From NCBI RefSeq assembly GCF_019175385.1, contig NC_083341.1, forward strand, positions 23,196,203 to 23,260,202: a DNA stretch of 64,000 nucleotides, in the 5' to 3' direction. Origin of the DNA: Lycium barbarum. Taxonomy: Eukaryota; Streptophyta; Magnoliopsida; Solanales; Solanaceae. This document shows, one piece after another, positions 55,544 to 64,000 of this stretch (the stretch's first letter is position 1; every line of letters begins with the position of its first letter). Position numbers and translations under genes: made by a program. The notes below the pieces were generated by a model. It saw only the letters and a program-made list of their open reading frames with translations, was not told the origin of the DNA and did no database searches.

Positions 55544-58534
55544 TGTAAGTCGTTATAGTCTTTTCAGTATTTTTGCCCTTTTTCGAGCATTGACACGCTT
55601 CTCGAGATGCTTAGATTAAAATCAGGCATCTTTGGTGAAAATATAGGCTTAAGTGAAAAATGATTGACCAAAGTTGACTTTTGTGTGAACAGATCTTTCC
55701 CGGAGTTCCGTCGATTCTGAAAGGTCCGGATGGTAATTTAAAACTTGTGTGTGCATTTGGTTCGGTTCCCAATGAAGTCGGGTGAATTCGGGACTTAGGA
55801 TGGGAAATTAGAATTAAGGTATCGGGGGTTGACTCGGTCAACGAGACCTCCGTTGGAAATTTTGAGACCGCGAGTGCATTCGCAGCGTATTTTTGTGTGG
55901 GGCTAGGTGGTCGGTTTGTGAGCAAATGGCCTCGGTAATAGCCCGAGATTTCGATGGAAAACTTAAAAAAAAGGGGAAATCTGGTGTCTGATGCCCGCAA
56001 TGGCGGCACCATTGTTGCGGTGTGTTGGCCGCTGGGGCAACCATGCACATTGTTGGCCATACAGCTGTAATGGTCCCCCAGCCGCCGTAGCGACGCCGCT
56101 ACAACCGGAATCTCTACCGCCGTGGCTGTGATGAACAATTATTTTTCATTAAATATGTCTTAAATAAGTCCTAGACCCTCATTATTTCTCATCTCGATGT
56201 TGGAGCTTGGGGAAACTGTTCTGGGAGATAATTTGGAGAAATTCTTGGAGGTAAACCTTGTCTAATCCTTTGCTCTTCCTTAATCACAATCATCTTAGAT
56301 TTTTCCCTTCCCTTTAACAATCCCTTAGAGATGGAATTTGAAGGGGGGTTTTGGTGGACTTCCCCATAGGCTTATAAATGAGGAATTTAATGATGTTTAT
56401 GTTAGATTTTGATGAATCTAAGTTTATTAAGCATATATCTTCCACTTTTAGCGTTGAATTTCGGATTGGAGACTTAGGGTTTATACCCAATTTGGGGGTT
56501 TTGCTTGAAATCATGAACTAGGTTAATTCTTGAGTTAAATTAGTAAGTAATGGTTAGGATATGATCACCTAGTACTTAATTTTTTATTTTGTCCCCGCAT
56601 TTCCCATTTTGCCCTTATGGGCATGTTTCCCCAATTTTTTGGGGTAGAGTTGACCTAATTGGAATCATAGTAATATTAGTATCATTCTTTATGATTTCTA
56701 ATATAGAATTCTTGAGTTAAATTAGTAAGTAATGGTTAGGATATGATCACCTAGTACTTAATTTTGTATTTTGTCCCCGCATTTCCCATTTTGCCCTTAT
56801 GGGCATGTTTCCCCAATTTTTAGGGGTAGAGTTGACCTAATTGGAATCATAGTAATATTAGTATCATTCTTTATGATTTCTAATATAGAATTCAATTATG
56901 CTTAGACTACTTTGGTTTTGAGCTTCAGCGGAAGGGCAAGGCAAATGAGTGAGTTGTTTGGTGCTGCGGTGCAGCAACCCAGGTAGGTTATGGCTTACCC
57001 TTGGTGAGACTTCGTATAGCGAAGCACATATTTAGATTATATGGTCAGAGACAGCATTTGAACCTTCGGGTATGAAGTTGGGATGGATATTTCCTTAGGT
57101 TGGGCCTTGTTGTGTGTTGAGACTAGCCGCCCTGTTGTGGTGTGTTTGATTGTTTTATTGTGTTGGCTCGATGCCGTGAGTTGTTGATAGTGATTAGATC
57201 CTGTTAACCATTTGATTTGGATACATTGTTGGCATATCCATTGTTGGTGTTGTGATATTGATGCATTGTTGGCATACCCACTGTTGGTATTGTGATATTG
57301 ATACATTGTTGACGTACCCATTGTTGGTACTTATGATATTGAGCCTGATTGTTGATATTGAAACACACATTGCATGCATTCTCATTCATTCATGATGCAT
57401 GGCCGATACCCAGTGATGATCTGATCTCGTTGATGGAGCAAAACTGATATTTTGAGAAAACCCTTTTACTTGAGTGATTGTGAGAAGGACGATGTCCGAT
57501 GATCAATTCTGAAATCATTGATTGTCTGAAACTGATATTTGACAGACTTTTTTACTTGAGTGACTGTAAGATGGCCGACGTTCGATGATCTATTCCGGCA
57601 TCATTGTTGCATGGCCAATTCCGATGTTATCCCGGAATTATTGTTAGTGCATGGACTCCGCGGGTCTCCCAGAGTGGTGCCGGTGATACTCCCCCCATGG
57701 GCAAAGATCCGGGGTCCCGTCTGTCTATTAGACAAAGATCCGAGACGGGTGGCAGTTAGACTTCGCGAGTCACACCGGGATATGCTGCCGAGACGTCGAT
57801 ACTTCAATACGGAGTGCATGTGTACACCTCATATGCATGGCATTTCGTTGCATTCACACATTACTGCATTGCATTACATTTTGACATTGATTTTGTGATG
57901 TGTTGTGGTTGTACTTGTGATGTTGGATTTCGGACTTAGTATACTCAGATTGACACAATTGGGATTAGATGCTTCACTTAGGAAATGCCGTGTATTTGGA
58001 TTTGATTACTTGTGGCTTATACTATTGGTAACTGCTATCTGCTTTATTTTCTGGATTGTGTTATCTATGCTTAGTCGGCCACTGATGCCTAACAATACTG
58101 TTGTTTGTACTGACCTTCACTTGCTGCATTCTTTTATGAATGTAGAGTACCAGGTCGGATCTACTTCTGCGACCCGTGGCTGATCGACACTTCAGCCTTC
58201 CTTCGAGTGTCCAGGGTGAGCATGGCGTCCGCGTACCTTGAAGAATTTCCTATCACATGTCTTATTTTACTTCAGAGACATAGACATTTATGTATTAGTA
58301 TTCCAAATTGTATTATTCTCTTTAGATGCTCTTGTATTGTTCAGACCAGACCCTGGGGGTGTTTTGTTATATTTTCGCACTATTCATATATATATATATC
58401 GTGAGACATACATATTATTTCTACTCTGTTGTTCAATTCGATTTTACTTGTTAATTCACGTGTTAGATTGAGGGTTCGTTTATCGAGGTGGGAAGGTAAG
58501 TGCCCGCACAGCCTGGGAGAAATGGGTCGTGACA
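55544..58534 (+). repeat. Element E 3' LTR
   Basis: 2991 bp from TGTAAGTCG to GGGTCGTGACA. It matches 46553-48862 from 55755 on. It carries the GCGGT/ACCGC cluster (55985-56130), a 182-bp tandem duplication (56526-56889), ~40-bp ATTGTTGG/GATATTGAT repeats (57225-57345), and a single unit of the CATCATGAATG-type repeat expanded in J. The right flank is reverse Ogre-like sequence; no target duplication can be tested because the left end is truncated. Confidence 0.88.
56526..56889. repeat. 182-bp direct tandem duplication in E 3' LTR
   Basis: Copies begin ATTCTTGAGTTAAATTAGTA at 56526 and 56708 and are nearly identical. The 5' LTR has one copy (about 47318-47500). The duplication therefore arose after the LTRs were made or in only one of them. 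Confidence 0.9.
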
Positions 58535-61500
58535 ACTTGTTATAATCATACATTTCATTCGGGTCAATCCGCATAATACGTTTGGAATTTCTTATCCTAG
58601 AAACTCCGTATTTACACACATTTCCATTTATTAAACGGTTTTGACTTAAATAGTCCATTCATTATTAATGATTTATAGACATATACATACAACTGATTTT
58701 TTAGAGTTGGGTTCTAAAACCCAAAAATACAACTTTATTTTAACGAAGGGTATTTTAGTGTGGGCTTGGTCCAAATCTACATTTTTTTCTCTGGTTCTTT
58801 TCTGAAGCTAAACCAAGGCCTGGTCCAAAAGTTTCTTTGTTTTAATTTTTGGGGACTTGACCCAGAAATCACCTATTTTTGTTCTTCCAGAAAAAGGATG
58901 TCTATTTTTATTACTAGGTTCAGCCCAAATTACTTGGCTCGAATTTGGTTTTATTCCAAAACTACAAATTGCATTCCTTGATTTAAAGCTTGATCTGGTT
59001 TCAAGGGAAATAACACTTGTGTCCTTAAAATCCCTTATCTTTCACAAATGATTTTTGTAAATTGTCCATTTTGATTTTAAGAAAATCGTTATGTTAAGCT
59101 CGGTTTTCTTTTTGAAAATTGTTCGGGGGACTTAAGGTCAACTAAACAGTGTAGGCACTGTTGTCCTAAGACGACTAGATCATAATAATAAAGATTCCAA
59201 TAATGTATGAGTTTTCCAAATATTATAAATTCAAGTAAATTGAACAAATAAAAGAGAATAACAAAAATAACATCAAGAGAGAAGGGGAGGCTAGGGGCGT
59301 ACCAAGCCCTTAGTTTGGCCATTTTCACCCATGGCTGGGCCTTCTACACACGTTTCTTTTAATATTAGCTTCTCTTTTGTCTTCTTGGACTCGATAAATA
59401 TGAAGGAATTGCTTGTTGGGCCTTAGCCCAACCAGTTGGCTTGACTCGGCCCAAGGGGCCATGCAGTGGAGGGGGAAGGAAAAACAAGAGGACCGCGGTT
59501 AGTTTATATTTACTGAACTTATCATACACATAACTATACACATACCTATGTATCCAATTCATTCACAAGTCATGCAATTAAAGTATTTGTATATGTGCTA
59601 TTAGGCTTCACTGGTAGGGGTTTAGGCAGTAAAGGGGGAAAAGTCATCACCATCCGTATCCCTGATGCCGCACAAAATCCAAGAGGATTCATGAACCTCA
59701 GGCATAGCAGGACATCATGGGAAGGCTAAGACCAGACCCCAAAATTACCTCAATTTCCCAGCCCGTACAGTCATAGAAGAAAGAATAATGAAATAGGGTC
59801 TTACACTCATACACGAGTATGGTTTAGATTGACACATATAGACATAGTATAACAATAAGTAAACAAAGGTAAATAGGCATGGTATGGTCATAAGCAAATT
59901 GATATTCATAGGTATAGTATAACCACTAGCAAACTGAAACAAATGGGAATGGTGCAAACAGTAGCAAGAGCCAAGACACATGGTCATAGGGTAACAAAAG
60001 AAATTGCGGCATATAGATATGAAGTAAATTGAAGAAAAATCAAAACACATGGTCATGGGTGAACAAAGAAGCAAACTTCAGTATTGATATAGTGTAAACA
60101 GAGGTAAACTATATGTTCATATTCACGAGGATAATGCAGAGTTATTCACAATGTGGCCATCATACAAGGAAAATGTATATGACTTATACACAGCCAAGGC
60201 AAGCAAACACATAGCTGAATCATGGAAATGCTTTAAGCTTAGATAACCATACATAGAATACAAGTATTATGTAGGAAGACATGGTCTATGACTCTAACGG
60301 ATATATCATGGATAAAACTTAAGCAGATGGGACTAGATTTGCCTAGTTGAGGCAATTACTTACAAGATAAACAACACACAAGACAAATAATTGGTCTCCA
60401 ACTACTGCAACACTAACAAAAGCAAAGCACAGACAGATCTAAATATGCAAGAGAGATACAGGAATGGTCAGGGTCCTACTGAGCCTAATGGCCACCAGTA
60501 TGGTACAACACTACCTCAAAAATAAGCAGTTGCAGATAAGGCAAGGATCTATGGTGCAATCAGGGCCAAATATAAGCAATGTCAAATGTTCTAAGTCCAA
60601 GTGACCTTATGTAAGATATGCTATCTTCAGGGAAGAGCAACCATATTTGGACACACACATTATGAGCAAATAGAATGCAAGCAGTCTCAGACATGTGCAA
60701 ATGATACAAAGCTATCATTATAGATTCAAACTGATTCCATTATGACATCAGACATGGATCAAATAACAATATGAATCTCATGGAAGATACAAATGTGGAC
60801 TGGATAAAAGAAAATGGTGTAAGAAGAATGATGTGTGCTCCTCATCAATGTTCTCAAAGAAAAAGACAAGTATTATATGAACTTTAAAAAATACAGTGGT
60901 TTAAGGTTCAGAGTTTTAAATCCCTTTTAGACCTTCCCCCTTTAGTCCTATTCCATTGTAGAAAACAGATCAATCCCATAAGAAAATGTGCATAATCTAG
61001 CTCATCATTCATAATTAGTGGCCTACTCTTAACTCTCTCACCTTTTACCTAAACAGTATTCACAATTCACCTTGGATTATTTCAAAGCTCACTTCTGTTA
61101 CTATTATGCCCCTTATGATCATATGGAGACTTGACACTTAAACTGTCCACAACCAAGATCAAATGCATGTACACATAAACAGACAGAGTCATTTAAGCTA
61201 GGATTATGACCATTTCTCACCACTAAGGTCTCATTAAGTTATTCAGAGTCACGGCATGGGTTAGCTTGTCATTAATAGGCTCCTTGAGGTATTTTAACTT
61301 CACATAACCATCACAAATTGGTCTAAGCTTTCTACAGGTCGTGCCATGTCATGAGGTCTATCCAACCAAGTCCCAGAGATGCATACAACTAGATAGTCAA
61401 GCAATGGTAATTAAACATATAGATAGTGTATTCTCATAGATGCAGGAAGCCAAACAGTCAAACAATGACACCAAATCATATAGACCAATTATCAGAATTC

Positions 61501-63457
61501 AGATCAAAGGCTGAAAATTGATCAAGAATAGACATTGCAAGCAGGTTTTCATTGATCTAGTTTACTGTAGACAAGACTATGAAGGAACTTTATGATTTAA
61601 AGCATGAATTCAGGTTTGGTATTTAACTTAGGCTCTTTTACAGATTTTAGACATGGAATAATCACACACATGGATGGAAACCAGTGCCATTCAACAAAAG
61701 AAGAGAAAATAGGTAGGCAAGTAATCAGACAGACTAGGATCTAATTTTAGCTTTCAATACTGATCTCTCAAACTTTCAACATAGACAAACTCTTAAGATT
61801 CTTACCACAATTAGGTTCTCAAAAGCACAGTACTAACTTCAAACAAGTTCCAAGAGATAATATACAAATGCACAGGCCAACAGAAAGCAAGATATTCATG
61901 TTATCAAGCAGACCACATAGCAAATATTCAAGTTCTCACTCCGATGACTAGTGACTTAGTAATTTAGACCATTAACAGCTTGGGCTTTAGGTAGAACCAT
62001 TCATATCAATAAACAGTACATATGCTAAAGTCATACGGGTCTAAATAGCTTCATTTCTCCCTTCCCATCTCCTACTTTATCTTAGATACTACATAGATCA
62101 TTCTTATAAGGAAATTTATCTTCCTAATTCATTATTAACATTCAATGACCTATATTTAGTCCACACCTTCCACCTTAACAGTCTCACAATTAGTTCAGAC
62201 CCCTTCTAAACTCCTTTTTATCATGATTGTGATTTTGATTAGTGTCTAATACTAACTTAACATTAGTGAGTTTATCCAAATAGGGCTAAATCTATTCAGT
62301 ACCTATCAATACATAATTAAGTTATCAGATTCAGGACCATGTGTCAACATTTTAAGTGTTTAAAGGACTACACAGCATTCAAGGTTCAGTTAAGAGTTCA
62401 AATACACCTCAGTATCTAACATACTATCAGGTTGGGCCATTGTTTAGTTGCTACAAGCATCTCATACCATTACCCCCAACAAAACACCTTAGTAACAACT
62501 AGCTAAACATTACACTAAGCATGAACTGAGGATTTTTATGCCATTACTTCAGCCAACACCATGTTGATAACTAGCTAAATATCACATTAGGCATAAACTG
62601 AATATTTTTACACTATTACTCCAACAAACATCACATTAAGAGCTAGCTAAACATTATACTAAACTGAACATAATTTTTTTTTTTTTTAAAAAGGGGCAAG
62701 AAAATGATAAAGGCTCACCGTTTTTATGTGCAGCCATGTACAAGAATGAACTTGAAAGCCTAAGTGCTTCCTTTCCTCGACTCAGCCACACACAAGAACA
62801 GATAAAATCAAAAAAATTTGAACTAGAAAATCTAACTCTTTTGAAGTTAAGAATAAAATTTTACTAAAAGCACAGCTTTAAATTCGAATGAACTCAAATT
62901 TTAAGCTTTTTCTTTGCTTGAGGGTTCAAGACTTGTCTCAATTGTGAGGGTTATAGAACCCCAAAATTCATTCAAAGGCTAAAACTACCGATGTGGTACA
63001 AACATTATTTTTCATAACTAAACCTTTAATACATGAAATCAACGACCAAGATCTAAAGACAACAAGCGTATACAGTCAGATCTGACCCTTTTTAGGTCGA
63101 TCTGAACCAAACCCTTATGAACCAATAAGAATCGAGTTCATACAGTCACAAATAAATAACAAAATGTAAAAATCATGTTTTGATTCAGAAAACAAAAGGG
63201 AAAAGTAAAAGAAAAGGTGATTACCGCTATGTTTGGATGAATTTGAATGAAGAACAAAGCTAAACATTAATTGTTTCATGTAAATGACTCTGCAAAAGCT
63301 GTGTATCCTCTGCCCTCTCTGTGATTTTACCATTTTTAGACAAAAGAGACAGAGAGAGTATAGGCGACGGCTTTAGGGTTTGCGAGGAAAGGGAAAGAGA
63401 GAGAAAAGGTTAGGATAGGGGTTGTTTGGTATGAAATGAAATGTAAAAGGAAGGGTA
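58535..63457 (-). repeat. Ogre-like LTR/leader K, reverse orientation
   Basis: No coding domains. The part 61225-63457 is the inverted counterpart of H (25900-28140): shared blocks include AAAATGGTAAAATCACAGAG (63316-63336 reversed), the GTGAGCC donor-like site near 62716, and a run of homopolymer at 62674-62690. The part 58535-61225 is AT-rich and has no match in the window; it probably holds the rest of the LTR or leader of F. It would supply F's promoter region, as F reads in the same direction. Its right end is interrupted by L at 63458. Confidence 0.62.
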
Positions 63458-64000
63458 TGTCACGACCCAATTCAGCTAAGTCGCGCGGGCACCTACTTTT
63501 CCCACCTCGATAGGTGAACCCTCAATCGAATGATAGTAAATACACAATCAATTAATTAAATAAGTGGAAGAGATAAAATCACGTAAGGCTGACGATAATA
63601 ATATAGAAAATATGCGGAAGTAAGAAAAATACACCCCAGGGTCTGGTCTAATCCATACAAGAGCATATAGCTAGAATATGCAAGTCTTGATTATCAATAA
63701 TACATCAAGTCTGAATATGTCTCGAAATAGAAAATAAAACATAAATAAAGAAGAATCTTCAAGGAGGCGGATGTCTCGTGGTCACCCTGTAGACTCTAAG
63801 CAACTCTCGGAGCGACTATCAGCCACGAGAAACAGAGGTCGATCCCACCTGAAATTTTGCATTCATAGAATGCACCAAATGCAGGTCAGTACAAAACCAT
63901 AGTACTGCTAGGTATCACAGGCAGACTAAGTTTAACTAACATAATCCAGACAATAAAGCAAGATAAATAGGTAAATCAACAAGTATAAGTCAAACATAAG
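63458..64000 (-). repeat. LTR L (E/J family), reverse orientation, cut by window edge
   Basis: It starts TGTCACGACCCAATTCAGC and continues with GCGGGCACCTAC...CACCTCGATAGGTGAACCCTCAATC, the reverse of the end of the E LTRs (GAGGGTTCGCTTATCGAGG...TGACA). It interrupts K's Ogre LTR. Whether it is a solo LTR or part of a full element cannot be told from here. Confidence 0.8.

Noticed and set aside
59745..60074. A 109-codon reverse frame with Cys/Phe/Tyr-rich hydrophobic sequence
   Set aside because: It comes from repeated CATGGTCATAGGG-type words in K and has the look of repeat-derived reading frame rather than a membrane protein.
1..64000. A possible host gene, tRNA, rRNA or snoRNA
   Set aside because: All reading frames with recognisable domains belong to gypsy elements or the LINE; no tRNA-like cloverleaf or rRNA stretch was seen. 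The TGGTATCAGAGC words are primer sites complementary to tRNA-Met, not tRNA genes.

Overview
The window looks like a stretch of plant heterochromatin, most likely from a Solanaceae genome. I see no host gene, tRNA, rRNA or CRISPR array. Almost every base can be placed in a nest of LTR retrotransposons plus one LINE fragment. The evidence for a plant is long-LTR Ty3/gypsy elements with a C-terminal chromodomain (Del/Tekay type), primer-binding sites matching initiator tRNA-Met, and Ogre/Tat-like elements with an extra ORF1. The Solanaceae assignment rests on an RTE LINE tail ending in (TTG)n; that and all family names come from memory of family features, because no search was run.

Left block, 1-24470: a broken Tekay-like element (A, + strand) runs from a 5'-truncated LTR (424-1903) to its 3' LTR (22898-24470). 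Its pol gene is split twice. The first split, at 3980, holds a reverse-strand LTR (I), which is itself split by element B (5459-15575). B is structurally complete: two LTRs of exactly 2447 bp, target duplication TTGTT, PBS and polypurine tract. The second split, at 18926-22511, holds a 3.6-kb reverse solo LTR (J) flanked by AAGTC. Insertion order is therefore A, then I, then B, with J a separate hit in A.

Middle block, 24471-46552: after a 0.5-kb spacer with a perfect short palindrome come Ogre-like sequences. H is a forward LTR fragment (24949-28146). G is a reverse-strand element with a 4.27-kb 3' LTR (28147-32420), gag, protease and only the first codons of reverse transcriptase. An RTE LINE end (39109-39628) and an Athila-like LTR remnant follow. 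F is a second reverse-strand Ogre-like copy with protease, gag and ORF1 (41072-46552).

Right block, 46553-64000: a decayed Tekay-like element E (+ strand) has LTRs at 46553-48862 and 55544-58534. Its gag is split by D, a 2829-bp solo LTR of the B family with target duplication G(C/T)ATG. Beyond E lies reverse-strand Ogre LTR/leader sequence (K, 58535-63457), an inverted partner of H. A reverse LTR (L) starts at 63458 and runs off the window.

No genes here work together as a host pathway. B is the only element that looks recent: its LTRs differ at about 18 of 2447 positions by eye. Even B carries five in-frame stops and a changed RNase H catalytic residue, so it could only have moved with proteins supplied by a relative, or was disabled after insertion. 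The most unusual recurrent signal is that unrelated LTR families each carry a cluster of short GC-rich palindromes in the likely promoter-proximal U3 region.
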